Assembly (NCBI RefSeq): GCF_008477545.1
Contig: NZ_VORA01000001.1
Location: 1,922,001 to 1,986,000, forward strand
DNA length: 64,000 nt
DNA from: Roseibium aestuarii
Lineage (GTDB): Bacteria > Pseudomonadota > Alphaproteobacteria > Rhizobiales > Stappiaceae
Direction: 5' to 3'
Shown: piece by piece, positions 1 to 8,203 of the stretch
Numbering within the stretch: the first letter of the stretch is position 1
How the letters are laid out: the number at the start of each line of letters is the position of its first letter
Program-made: the position numbers and the translations under genes
Notes under the pieces: model-generated
What the model was told of the DNA's origin: nothing
Database searches by the model: none
The model's input: only the letters and a program-made list of their open reading frames with translations

Positions 1-629
1 GCGCGCCCGACCATCGCGGTCAGGGCCACGGCCGGGCCCTGTGGACCGCGGCGATGGATCGTCTGGGCAACCGCACGGTCGGCCTCGACGGGGTCGTCGA
101 CCAGCAGGACAATTACCGCAAGTCCGGCTTCACGCTGACCCACCGCAACATCCGCCAGAGCGGGCTCTCCACGGTGGACGCGCCCGCCGATCCGCGCCTG
201 ACGCTTGCCGGCAAGGGCATGCTGCCCGCGCTGCGCGCGATGGACAGGCAGTTCTTCGGCTTCGACCGGACAGCCTTCCTCGAGGCCTGGCTGGACCCGA
301 TGGCGGACACCCGCAAGTCCTTCGCCGTGGTGGAAGACGGGACGCTTCAGGGCTTCGGCACCATCCGCCAGTGCGAGGACGGGTACAAGATCGGCCCGCT
401 CTTCGCGCAGACGCCGGAAGTCGCGGACCTGCTGTTCCGGGCCCTTGCCGGGCAGGTGAAGGGCCAGACGGTCATCCTCGACACGCCTGAGCCCAACGCG
501 GCCGCCCTGGCGCTCGCCGAACGCCACGACCTTTCCCCCGTGTTCGAGACCGCGCGCATGTATCGCGGTCAGGCTCCCGACCTGCCGCTGGCGCGGATTT
601 TCGGGATCACCACCTTCGAACTGGGCTGA
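1..629 (+). CDS. GNAT family N-acetyltransferase, 5'-truncated by the window edge
   Basis: The frame is already open at the window edge (codons begin at base 3), so the N-terminus lies outside. The first visible residues include RGQGHG, which fits the Q/R-x-x-G-x-G/A acetyl-CoA pyrophosphate loop (motif A) of GNAT acetyltransferases. The roughly 120 residues that follow (from about TLAGKGMLPALRAMD) look like the extra C-terminal domain found in YitH/HsaT-type GNATs; that subfamily placement is an inference. The substrate cannot be told. The gene converges on the OCD-family gene with only 9 bp between the two stop codons. An internal ATG at 54 would cut through motif A, so it is not the true start. 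Confidence 0.8.
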   Translation, partial: APDHRGQGHGRALWTAAMDRLGNRTVGLDGVVDQQDNYRKSGFTLTHRNIRQSGLSTVDAPADPRLTLAGKGMLPALRAMDRQFFGFDRTAFLEAWLDPMADTRKSFAVVEDGTLQGFGTIRQCEDGYKIGPLFAQTPEVADLLFRALAGQVKGQTVILDTPEPNAAALALAERHDLSPVFETARMYRGQAPDLPLARIFGITTFELG

Positions 630-638
630 AGCGTGCCC

Positions 639-1586
639 TCAGGCGCGACTGGCCACCTCATAGGCCAGAATGGCCGCTGCCAGATCCTCAAGCGCCGCAC
701 CGACCGACTTGAAGAGCGTGATCTCCTCTGCGCTTCGCCGGCCACTCACATCGCCCCGGGCAAGCCCGAAGAGGTCGCCGCAGATCGCCTCGCGGGTGAG
801 TGCGCCGCTCGCCAGCGGCTGGGTGATGTCGCCGCCTTCCTTCGTCGCCCCGGCAAGCGTGTCCACATAGACCTTCGCCCGGCGGACCGCCTCGTCATCG
901 CTTTCCCGCATGGAAGGCTTGAAGGCCCCGACCAGATCCACATGGGTGCCCGGCCGCAGCCAAGCGCCGCGGATCAGCGGATCGATGGAGAGGGTGGCCG
1001 CGCTGACGATATCGGCCTGCCCAACGGCGCCTTCCAGATCGTCGCTCGCCTCCACGGCGACCCCGTGCAGATCTGCCATGCGCCGCGCGAAGGCTTGCGT
1101 GCGCTCCAGCGACCGGCCGCAGACCGTTACCCGGGTGATCGGCCGCACAGCCCGGTGAGCGGCAATGAGGTTCTCCACCACACGCCCCGTGCCCGCCAGC
1201 ACCAGATGGGCGGCATCCTCGCGGGCCAGATAGCGCGCGGCAAGCGCGGAGGCCGCCGCCGTGCGGCGGGCCGTCAGCTCGCCCCCGTCGATCAGGGCCA
1301 GCATTTCCCCCGTCTGGCCCGACGACAGCAGCACCTGCGCCGCGATGGCCGGAAGTCCGCGATCCGCATTGCCCGGCACCACATTGACGATCTTCACCGC
1401 CGAATAACGCCCCGGCACCCAGGCGGGCATGAGCAGCAGGGTCGCATCCGCCTCGCCGGGCACAGCCATGTCATGATGATGGCGCACCGGCATCTCGCAG
1501 CCGGAAAGGAACATCGCATCAAGGGCGGTGATCAGGCGATCGAAGGGCAGCGCGTCGCGGGTCTGCTCGGCGGAGAGCAACAGCAT
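639..1586 (-). CDS. Ornithine cyclodeaminase / mu-crystallin family protein
   Basis: This 315-residue protein has the usual length and layout of the OCD/mu-crystallin family. These are cytosolic NAD(P)-dependent enzymes that include ornithine cyclodeaminase, alanine dehydrogenase and delta-1-pyrroline-2-carboxylate reductases. The N-terminal lobe carries SAVKIVNVVPGN with the family's conserved lysine, followed by a Rossmann segment around AGTGRVVENL. The start is supported by a strong AAGGAG 9 bases upstream of the ATG. That ribosome site sits inside a perfect 7-bp stem (separate entry). The gene lies downstream of a liv-type ABC operon on the same strand but is separated from it by a terminator and 146 bp, so a shared substrate is plausible but not shown. 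The sequence alone does not say which family reaction it performs. Confidence 0.82.
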   Translation of the reverse strand: MLLLSAEQTRDALPFDRLITALDAMFLSGCEMPVRHHHDMAVPGEADATLLLMPAWVPGRYSAVKIVNVVPGNADRGLPAIAAQVLLSSGQTGEMLALIDGGELTARRTAAASALAARYLAREDAAHLVLAGTGRVVENLIAAHRAVRPITRVTVCGRSLERTQAFARRMADLHGVAVEASDDLEGAVGQADIVSAATLSIDPLIRGAWLRPGTHVDLVGAFKPSMRESDDEAVRRAKVYVDTLAGATKEGGDITQPLASGALTREAICGDLFGLARGDVSGRRSAEEITLFKSVGAALEDLAAAILAYEVASRA

Positions 1587-1595
1587 GGGGAATGA

Positions 1596-1615
1596 CTCCT
1601 TGTTCTTTCAAGGAG
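1596..1615 (-). promoter_or_regulatory. Hairpin masking the ribosome binding site of the OCD-family gene
   Basis: In the transcript CUCCUUG and CAAGGAG form a perfect 7-bp stem around the 6-base loop AAAGAA. The right arm contains the whole Shine-Dalgarno AAGGAG, 9 bases before the ATG at 1586. The structure would hide the ribosome site until melted or bound. This arrangement is seen directly; a regulatory role (thermosensor or protein-controlled) is inference. Confidence 0.5.
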
Positions 1616-1676
1616 ATGGTTAGCATGCCGGGGGCCTCTGGCAAGCCTGCGGCAGCATTCAGGTGGCGCAAATGCG

Positions 1677-1703
1677 AAAAGGCCGGCACCCATGGCACCG
1701 GCC
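1677..1703 (-). terminator. Rho-independent terminator of the liv-type operon
   Basis: On the minus-strand RNA, GGCCGGUGCC pairs with GGUGCCGGCC (10 bp including two G-U wobbles) around a 3-base loop, followed directly by UUUU. It lies 30 bp after the livF-like stop codon and before the OCD-family gene. Confidence 0.8.
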
Positions 1704-1732
1704 TCCCCTTGTTTCATGCTGCGGTCCTGCCG

Positions 1733-2512
1733 TCAGATGGCCAGATACTCCTGGCGCAGCTGGGCATTGTCGAGAACCTCCTGAGCGGTGCCGTCGAAGA
1801 CGACCTCGCCCATGTCGAGGATCACGGCCCTGTCCGCCAGATGGAGCGCCGCCACCGCATTCTGCTCCACGATGATCGTGGTGATGCCGAGCTCCTTCAC
1901 CCCTTCGAGGATCCGCTCGATTTCCTGAACGATCACTGGGGCCAGGCCTTCATAGGGCTCGTCGAGGAGCAGCAGCTTGATGTCCCGGGCGAGCACCCGG
2001 GCAACCGCCAGCATCTGCTGCTCGCCACCGGACATGGTCACGGCTTCCTGACTGCGCCGTTCGGCCAGACGGGGGAAATGCTCGTAGATGCGTTCGATCG
2101 ACCAGCCCTTGGGCTCGGCGATCTGGCTGAGCTCGAGGTTTTCCTGAACCGTCAGGCCCGGAATGATGCGCCGGTCTTCCGGCACCAGCCCGACACCCAG
2201 ACGCGCGGCCTGATAGCTCTTCATCTCGTGCAGGGGCTGGTGGTCCAGCCAGATTTCCCCGTGGGTCAGGCGCGGATTGTCCATGCGGGCGATGGTGCGC
2301 AGGGTCGAGGTCTTGCCTGCCCCGTTGCGGCCGAGCAGCGCCAGGATCTCGCCTTCGCGAACGTCGAATCGGACACCCTGAACGATATAGCTCTCGCCGT
2401 AATAGGCATGCAGATCCCACGCCGAGAAGAAGGCGGGAGCCCCGCCCTGAGCCCGCACCGGCTTGATGCCCGGCGCGTCGCGCCCGTCGAACTGATTGTC
2501 CAAAAGCGTCAT
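1733..2512 (-). CDS. ABC transporter ATP-binding protein, LivF type
   Basis: This 259-residue ATPase is the second nucleotide-binding subunit of a branched-chain-amino-acid-type (HAAT) importer, acting at the inner face of the membrane. It shows Walker A GRNGAGKT, the signature MSGGEQQ, and Walker B LLLLDEPYEG followed by the switch region IIVEQN. The start at 2512 is chosen because its ATG overlaps the TGA of the upstream livG-like gene (ATGA, 2509-2512), which indicates translational coupling. The frame stays open further upstream, but that part is livG read in another frame. The first 30 residues form a short extension before the ABC core. Confidence 0.93.
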   Translation of the reverse strand: MTLLDNQFDGRDAPGIKPVRAQGGAPAFFSAWDLHAYYGESYIVQGVRFDVREGEILALLGRNGAGKTSTLRTIARMDNPRLTHGEIWLDHQPLHEMKSYQAARLGVGLVPEDRRIIPGLTVQENLELSQIAEPKGWSIERIYEHFPRLAERRSQEAVTMSGGEQQMLAVARVLARDIKLLLLDEPYEGLAPVIVQEIERILEGVKELGITTIIVEQNAVAALHLADRAVILDMGEVVFDGTAQEVLDNAQLRQEYLAI

Positions 2513-3264
2513 AGATGCGCTCCTCCCAGATAGGCTTCCTGAACGCGCGGATCGCCCTTGATGTCTTCCGGCTTGCCTTCGGCGATGATCGTGCCCTGGG
2601 CCAGAACGGTCACCTTCTTGGCCAGCGAGAACACCACATGCATGTCGTGCTCGATGATGACCTTGGTGATGCCCCGGTCGCCGATCCGCTTCAGCAGGTC
2701 GATGGTGTTGTTGGTGTCGGCGCGCGACATGCCGGCGGTCGGCTCGTCGAGCAGCAGCAGCTTGGGATCCTGGGACAGGCACATGGCCAGCTCCAGACGC
2801 CGCTTGTCGCCGCGCGACAGGCTGCCCGAGTGCATGTCCTTCTTCTCCGCCAGCCCCACGTCCTCCAGCATGTGGAGCGCCTTGTCGCGGACCTCCGCAT
2901 CCCGGTCGAGACGGCGGAAGCCATTGAGGGAGAAGATCCCGTCGCGCTTGGCCATGGTGGGGATCATGACGTTTTCCAGAAGCGTCAGATCCGCAAAGAT
3001 CTCCGGCGTCTGGAACACGCGGGACACGCCCACCTGGTTGATCTCGAAGGGCTTCATGCCCGTGAGCGAGATGTCGCCGAACATCACCGTGCCCGTGTCG
3101 GGCGCCAGACGGCCGATCATGCAGTTGAGGAAGGTCGACTTGCCCGCCCCGTTCGGCCCGATGATGGCGTGAACCGTGCCCTCTTCGACGGCAAAGTTCA
3201 CGTTGTTGAGGGCACGCAAGCCGCCGAAGGACTTGTTCACACCCGAAACCTTGAGAATTTCCAT
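2509..3264 (-). CDS. ABC transporter ATP-binding protein, LivG type
   Basis: This 251-residue ATPase is the first nucleotide-binding subunit of the HAAT importer. Walker A is GPNGAGKST and Walker B is LLLLDEPTAG. The signature loop reads SLSRGDKRRLEL rather than the common LSGGQ or LSYGQQRRLE, a variant within the LivG/UrtD type. It lies 12 bp after the livM-like stop and overlaps the livF-like start by 4 bp. Confidence 0.93.
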   Translation of the reverse strand: MEILKVSGVNKSFGGLRALNNVNFAVEEGTVHAIIGPNGAGKSTFLNCMIGRLAPDTGTVMFGDISLTGMKPFEINQVGVSRVFQTPEIFADLTLLENVMIPTMAKRDGIFSLNGFRRLDRDAEVRDKALHMLEDVGLAEKKDMHSGSLSRGDKRRLELAMCLSQDPKLLLLDEPTAGMSRADTNNTIDLLKRIGDRGITKVIIEHDMHVVFSLAKKVTVLAQGTIIAEGKPEDIKGDPRVQEAYLGGAHL

Positions 3265-3276
3265 GTGTGGTTTCCT

Positions 3277-4419
3277 TTACTCGGCAGCCGCTTCGACGCG
3301 GCCCTTGTCGGCGGCAGAGGGCTTGTCAGATCCCTTGAAGAGACGTCCCAGACGGGAAACCCCCTCCATGATGCCGCCCGGCAGGAAGATCACGATGATC
3401 ATGAACAACACGCCCAGCGTCAGCTGCCAGCCCTCGCCCACGAAGAGGCTCATGAGGCCGACCACCGGGGTTTCCAGGAAGTCCGGCAGGAAGCTGAAGA
3501 TGGAATGCAGGGTCTGCTCGTTGAAGGCCGAGAAGATGTTCTCGAAATACTTGATGAGACCAGCCCCCAGCAGCGGCCCGAGCAACGTGCCCGCCCCGCC
3601 GAGAATGGTCATCAGCACCACTTCACCGGACGCGGTCCACTGCATGCGCTCGGCCCCGGCCAGCGGATCGGTGATGCATAGCAGGGAGCCGGCGAGCCCG
3701 GCATACATACCGGAGATGACGAAGGCCGCCAGCGTGTAGGGACGCGGGTTGAGGCCGGTGTAGGTCATGCGGTTCTGGTTCGACTTCACGGCCCGCAGCA
3801 TGATGCCGAAGGGCGAGCGGAAGATCCGCTGGGCGATGAAGAAGCCGGCGATCAGGATGACGGCGCAGAAGTAGAAGCCGGCATAGCCATTCATCTCGAT
3901 CCCGAAGAGGGTGGAGACGAGGGCCCCCTCTGCCCCGTCCGCCGCATCGAAGATCCGCGGGTCGGAGCGCAGGACGCGCAGGCCGGTCTCGCCGTTGGTG
4001 ATCGGGGTCAGCACCGAATAGGCCAGGTTGTAGGACATCTGGGCAAAGGCCAGCGTCAGGATCGAGAAATAGATGCCCGACCGGCGCAGGGACACGAAGC
4101 CGATGGCCAGGGCGAAGATGCCGGCGGCCACGACGGCCAGGATCACCGCCGGAATGGGGTTCATGCCCAGAAGCTTGAACGACCAGACCGCCGTGTAGGA
4201 CCCGACCCCCAGGAAGGCCGCATGGCCGAAGGAGAGATAGCCGGTAAGCCCGAAGAGCAGGTTGAAGCCCGTCGCGAACAGCCCGTAGATCGCGAATTTC
4301 TGCAGGAGATCCGGGTAACCGGCGCCGATGGGCGCCAGCCAGACCGGCATGGTGAGGACGGCCGCCGCGAAGATCACGAAATAGACGAGATCGCGGGCGG
4401 GAGAGGTTCTTGCGCTCAT
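3277..4419 (-). CDS. Branched-chain-type ABC transporter permease, LivM type
   Basis: This 380-residue polytopic membrane protein has many hydrophobic segments and the LivM hallmark [22 protein letters not shown]. It also carries the C-terminal coupling region [19 protein letters not shown] that contacts the ATPases. It forms the translocation pore with the LivH-type subunit. Only 5 bp separate it from the livH-like stop, and 12 bp from livG. The last 35 residues are a charged cytoplasmic tail. Substrate is set by the binding protein, not by this subunit. Confidence 0.93.
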   Translation of the reverse strand: MSARTSPARDLVYFVIFAAAVLTMPVWLAPIGAGYPDLLQKFAIYGLFATGFNLLFGLTGYLSFGHAAFLGVGSYTAVWSFKLLGMNPIPAVILAVVAAGIFALAIGFVSLRRSGIYFSILTLAFAQMSYNLAYSVLTPITNGETGLRVLRSDPRIFDAADGAEGALVSTLFGIEMNGYAGFYFCAVILIAGFFIAQRIFRSPFGIMLRAVKSNQNRMTYTGLNPRPYTLAAFVISGMYAGLAGSLLCITDPLAGAERMQWTASGEVVLMTILGGAGTLLGPLLGAGLIKYFENIFSAFNEQTLHSIFSFLPDFLETPVVGLMSLFVGEGWQLTLGVLFMIIVIFLPGGIMEGVSRLGRLFKGSDKPSAADKGRVEAAAE

Positions 4420-4424
4420 TGTTC

Positions 4425-5453
4425 TTAGTTCTCCATGACGCCCTTGCGACCCATCAGCCCGCGCGGACGCACAAGCAGGATGACCACCGCAACGAGATAG
4501 ATGATGATCTGGTCAATGCCCGGGAGAATGTCCTTGATCTCGTTCATGGAGGCGAAGGACTGGAGGATGCCGAGCAGGAAGCCTGCGGCAACGGCTCCGG
4601 GCAGCGAGCCCATGCCCCCCACGACCACCACCACGAAGGACAGCACAAGGAAGTCCATGCCCATGTGATAGTCCGGCGGCAGGATCGGCGTGTACATGAC
4701 GCCCGCCAGGCCGGCGACGACCGCGGCAATCGCAAAGACGATAGTGAAGCGGCGCTCGATGTTGATTCCAAGCAGACCGACGGTTTCCCGGTCCGCCATG
4801 CCAGCGCGCACCACCATCCCGAAGGTGGTGAATTGCAGGAAGGCAAAGACGGCGGCAATCACGAGACCGGCAAAGACCAGATAGACCATGCGCCACACCG
4901 GATAGACGATGACGCCCGGATCCGTGCCCAGCATCAGGCCGATGTCGGCAGCGCCGCGCAGGCTCTCCGGAGCGATCTGCGGGATCGGATTGGCGCCGAA
5001 CATGGTCTTGACGATTTCCTGGATCACGATGGCAAGGCCGAAGGTGACGAGGATCTGGTCGGCGTGGGGTCGGTTGTAGAAATGCTTGATCAGGCCGCGT
5101 TCCATGACGAAGCCGATGATGGCCATCACGGGGATCGCAAGCAGGATGGAGGCGGGAACCGAATAGTTGAGCAGCCAGTGGCCGAAGTCGCCGAGAAGCG
5201 CCTCCACATAGGGTTCGCGGACCTCGAGAGGCGTGCCCCAAGGGGTCAGCTTCTCCGGATCGATCCGGACCTGCTCCAGGCTGAGCAATTTGTTGAAGGT
5301 GATGGCACAGAAGGCCCCGAGCATGAACAGGGTGCCGTGAGCAAAGTTCACCACCCCGAGTGTGCCGAAGATAAGGGTCAGGCCCAGGGCGATCAGCGCA
5401 TAGGCGCCGCCCTTGTCCAGACCGTTCAGCAATTGGAGAAGAAAGACATCCAT
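4425..5453 (-). CDS. Branched-chain-type ABC transporter permease, LivH type
   Basis: This 342-residue membrane permease has the LivH signature near its N-terminus ([33 protein letters not shown]) and the coupling segment [22 protein letters not shown] near the C-terminus. It pairs with the LivM-type subunit. An insertion of polar residues around positions 55-85 ([20 protein letters not shown]) is longer than in textbook LivH and recurs in amide/urea-type relatives, which is only a weak hint to the substrate. It is 88 bp downstream of the binding-protein gene, with a strong hairpin in that gap. Confidence 0.93.
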   Translation of the reverse strand: MDVFLLQLLNGLDKGGAYALIALGLTLIFGTLGVVNFAHGTLFMLGAFCAITFNKLLSLEQVRIDPEKLTPWGTPLEVREPYVEALLGDFGHWLLNYSVPASILLAIPVMAIIGFVMERGLIKHFYNRPHADQILVTFGLAIVIQEIVKTMFGANPIPQIAPESLRGAADIGLMLGTDPGVIVYPVWRMVYLVFAGLVIAAVFAFLQFTTFGMVVRAGMADRETVGLLGINIERRFTIVFAIAAVVAGLAGVMYTPILPPDYHMGMDFLVLSFVVVVVGGMGSLPGAVAAGFLLGILQSFASMNEIKDILPGIDQIIIYLVAVVILLVRPRGLMGRKGVMEN

Positions 5454-5496
5454 CGGTATCGCCGCAGTTGACTGACTGAAAGCCCGCAGGCAGGGA

Positions 5497-5520
5497 ACGG
5501 CCGCTCCGGAGAGCGGCCGT
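5497..5520 (-). promoter_or_regulatory. Intercistronic hairpin between binding-protein and permease genes
   Basis: ACGGCCGCTC and GAGCGGCCGT form a perfect 10-bp stem around a 4-base loop, without a U-run after it on the minus strand. Hairpins at this place, directly after a periplasmic binding-protein gene, commonly stabilise the upstream mRNA or reduce readthrough so that the binding protein is made in excess. The structure is visible; its role is inferred. Confidence 0.6.
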
Positions 5521-5541
5521 CATGCGGTTGGCAAGCGGAGA

Positions 5542-6888
5542 TCAGACCCCGTTGTTGTAGGGGCCGAGTTCGCCGCCCAGCAGCTCTGCCGGGTATTCGA
5601 CCTGGGCGCGCGGGGTCACTTCCACCACTTCCAGCAGGTCGTACTGCGAGGACGGGTTTTCCTTGCCCTTCACGACGAGCACGTCCTTGAAACACTGGTG
5701 GTCGGCGGCGCGATAGAGGGTCGGGCCGTTGCCCAGACCGTCGAACTCGAAGCCTTCCAGCGCCTTGCCCAGTTCGCTCGGCATGAAGGTGCCGGCGCGC
5801 TGCGCGGCGTCTGCATAAAGCAGGGCCTGGACGTAGCAGGTGTGCGCCGCCTGGCTCGGCGGGAAGCCGTATTCCTGACCGAAGGACTTGGTGAAGGCCT
5901 GGGTGCCCGCATCGGTGAGCTTCCAGTCCCAGCCGGAAGAGCCGAGGATGCCCTTCACGTTTTCACCGGCACCCTGTGCCATCAGTTCGGAATAGAGCGG
6001 AACGACGATTTCGAAGTTCTTGCCGTTCACCTGCTTGTCGCGCAGACCGAACTGCACGGCCTGGGTCAGGGAGTTCACCATGTCCTTGCCGTAGTGGTTC
6101 AGCACCAGCACGTCGGCGCCCGAGTTCAGCACCGGGGTGATGTACTGGGAGAAGTCGCCCGCACCCAGCGGGGTGCGCACGGCTGCAACCGTTTCCCAGC
6201 CCAGTTCACCGGTGTACTTCTTGATGGACTCTTCCTGGGACCAGCCCCAGGTGTAGTCGGCGGTCAGGTGATAGGCGCGACGGTCGGCACCCATGACGTT
6301 CTTCAGCACCGGAGCCAGCGCAGCGCCGGTCATTTCCGTGTTGAAGAAGTGGCGGAAGCCGTTGGCGCGCTTGTCCTTGCCGGTGGTGTCGTTGGAGTGG
6401 GTCAGACCGGCCATGAAAATGACGCCGGCTTCCTGGCAGAGCGACTGCACCGCGATGGCCACGCCCGAGGACGAGCCGCCGGTGATCATGATGGCGCCGT
6501 CCTTCTCGATCATGCGCTTGGCAGACGCGCGCGCCGCATCGGACTTGGTCTGGGTGTCACCGGTCACGAAGACGACCTTCTTGCCGTTGACGCCATTGCC
6601 CTGCAGCGCCTTGGACGAGAAGGTGTTCAGCATGCCGCCGTCGCCTTCACCGTTCAGGTGCTTGACGGCCAGCTGATAGGCGCGCAGTTCGTCGGCGCCT
6701 TCGTCGGCATAGGGACCGGACTGGGGAACGTTGAAGCCGAAGGTCACCGTGGAGCCGGTCGGCTCGTTCAGATATCCGGCCGACCAGGCCCGGCTCGTAA
6801 AGATCGTGGGGGTTGCCAGCGCCACACCGCCCAGCGCGCCGGCGCGCAGAATGGAACGGCGATTCAGCGGTTTGCGAATAATCGTCAT
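5542..6888 (-). CDS. HAAT-family ABC transporter substrate-binding protein with Tat-type signal
   Basis: This 448-residue protein is the periplasmic receptor of the liv-type operon (Peripla_BP_6 fold). The N-terminus has a twin-arginine-like signal (NRRSILRAGALGGVALATP) with likely cleavage near SRAWSA, so it may be exported folded. The mature part begins TGSTVTFGFNVPQSGPYADEGADEL, the ligand-domain opening of this family, and contains the GGSSSGVAIAV ligand-pocket loop. At about 415 mature residues it is longer than LivK (about 345) and nearer the amide/urea-binding relatives. The first gene of the operon, it has the 548-bp intergenic region as its promoter. The ligand is unknown; an OCD-family enzyme downstream hints at an amino acid or derivative. 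Confidence 0.9.
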   Translation of the reverse strand: MTIIRKPLNRRSILRAGALGGVALATPTIFTSRAWSAGYLNEPTGSTVTFGFNVPQSGPYADEGADELRAYQLAVKHLNGEGDGGMLNTFSSKALQGNGVNGKKVVFVTGDTQTKSDAARASAKRMIEKDGAIMITGGSSSGVAIAVQSLCQEAGVIFMAGLTHSNDTTGKDKRANGFRHFFNTEMTGAALAPVLKNVMGADRRAYHLTADYTWGWSQEESIKKYTGELGWETVAAVRTPLGAGDFSQYITPVLNSGADVLVLNHYGKDMVNSLTQAVQFGLRDKQVNGKNFEIVVPLYSELMAQGAGENVKGILGSSGWDWKLTDAGTQAFTKSFGQEYGFPPSQAAHTCYVQALLYADAAQRAGTFMPSELGKALEGFEFDGLGNGPTLYRAADHQCFKDVLVVKGKENPSSQYDLLEVVEVTPRAQVEYPAELLGGELGPYNNGV

Positions 6889-7436
6889 GCTTTCCTCCCG
6901 AAAGGCTCACATAGCCTCGATGAAACGGCTGCACCTCCTCGCGCAGCGAGCCCTTGCCTCGAACCGCGCCCCACGTACCCGCCGGACCTTGCCGGACGGA
7001 ACCAGGGGACGCCTCCTCGTTCGCAGCGCGTGCCTGAGCCGGATCCTAAGGAATTGAAGAACTTCTTCGCAATACGACTATCGGACGGTCAAAAATCAGT
7101 TTTCACGACGAAAAATCCCGGCTTCAACATTCGGATTCGCAAAGTAACTCAGAATTATTGCGCTGCAAAACTTGAGATTCAGCAATAGAACCCGTGACTT
7201 CCTCATGGTCATCCCGCATTGCAGCAAGGGAAGGATACCGCACTGCCGTCCAAGGACGCAGGAATACATACGAGCGCAGATCCAGACGGAAAGGTCTCGG
7301 CCCGAAGTTTGCGCAAGGATACCTGTCTTCCAGCGGCGGCCGTGCTAGGCTCCGGTCTCCATCCTGCGCCCTGCCCGCACCCGACGCCCATGCCCGACCG
7401 GATCCGCCAGCGGCCGCACCACACGATGAGCCACAG
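6889..7436. other. Divergent intergenic region of 548 bp without a gene
   Basis: This region lies between the minus-strand binding-protein gene and the plus-strand PPOX gene and must hold both promoters. Its middle (about 7050-7190) is clearly more AT-rich than the surroundings. It contains a near-palindrome at 7055-7073 (TTGAAGAACTTCTTCGCAA) that could be an operator. A tandem 11-bp repeat lies at its right end (separate entry). I could not assign a confident -35/-10 pair or any small gene. Confidence 0.5.
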
Positions 7437-7446
7437 ATGAGCCACA
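7425..7446 (+). repeat. Perfect 11-bp tandem duplication across a start codon
   Basis: GATGAGCCACA occurs twice in direct succession (7425-7435 and 7436-7446). The second copy holds the ATG used for the PPOX gene (7437). The first copy supplies an out-of-frame ATG at 7426 that reads M-S-H-R-stop, with its TGA overlapping the real start. This creates a four-codon upstream mini-ORF. Confidence 0.85.
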
Positions 7447-8051
7447 CGATCACCACCCTTGACGCCCTCACCGAACTCTATGGCACGAGCAGCCCGGCCA
7501 GCCTCGTCAAGGTCAGCCCGCGGCTGACGGCGGATTACCGCCGCCTCATCGAGGCCTCGCCCTTCTGTGCGCTTGCCACGAGCGGCCCCGAGGGACTTGA
7601 CTGTTCCCCGCGCGGCGATGCGGGCACCTGCCTGGTGATCGAGAGCGACACCACCCTCCTGATGCCCGACCGGCGTGGCAACAACCGCATCGATTCCTTG
7701 CGCAACATCGTGCGCGATCCGCGCGTGGCCCTGATGATGCTGATCCCGGGATCGGGCACCTGCGTGCGGGTCAACGGCCGGGCGGAAATCTCCGTCGAGC
7801 CGGACCTGCTCGAGCGCCTCGCGCGTGAGGGAAAGGCGCCCCGCAGCGTCATCCGCATCACCATCGAAGAGATCTATTTCCAGTGCGCCCGCGCGGTCCT
7901 GCGCGCCGGTCTCTGGGACGAGGCCGCCCGCGTCGATCCCGCAAGCCTGCCGACACCCGGCGCAATCCTCGCCAACATGACCGCCGGCGAGGTGGGTGGC
8001 GAGAGCTACGACCGGGAATGGCCGGAGCGCGCCGCGAAATCCATGTGGTGA
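7437..8051 (+). CDS. Pyridoxamine-5'-phosphate-oxidase-family flavoprotein (MSMEG_1061-like)
   Basis: This 204-residue protein has the split-barrel FMN-binding PPOX fold: ASPFCALATSGPEGLDCSPRGD, then LLMPDRRGNNRIDSLRNIVRDPRVALMML, then the strand VRVNGRAEIS. These match the MSMEG_1061-type FMN-dependent PPOX proteins, whose physiological substrate is not settled. It is not the vitamin B6 enzyme PdxH, as the family's short dimerisation C-terminus is absent. The start at 7437 begins MSHTITTLDALTELYG; the frame is open further upstream, but that part is low-complexity and reads like intergenic sequence. No convincing Shine-Dalgarno is visible; the preceding mini-ORF may supply translational coupling. 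It is probably monocistronic. Confidence 0.85.
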   Translation: MSHTITTLDALTELYGTSSPASLVKVSPRLTADYRRLIEASPFCALATSGPEGLDCSPRGDAGTCLVIESDTTLLMPDRRGNNRIDSLRNIVRDPRVALMMLIPGSGTCVRVNGRAEISVEPDLLERLAREGKAPRSVIRITIEEIYFQCARAVLRAGLWDEAARVDPASLPTPGAILANMTAGEVGGESYDREWPERAAKSMW

Positions 8052-8203
8052 CGCCACGCTCCCACCTCGATGGGGCCTTTGCACCGGACCATGCCGCACG
8101 CTAGGCTTCACATCCCGGCGCACAGACGCCATATGCTTGGTCAACCGCGCGGCCTCCGCCGCCCCTGATTCCCGCCTTGCTCCCAAAGGATTGCGAAACG
8201 GTC

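Noticed and set aside
2513..2782. N-terminal extension of the livF-like frame up to 2782
   Set aside because: The extra 90 residues are the livG gene read in another frame. The ATG at 2512 overlapping the livG stop is the natural start.
7180..7230. Sigma-54 promoter (TGG...TTGCA) before the PPOX gene
   Set aside because: The GG and GC elements are 12 bp apart rather than the required 10 bp.
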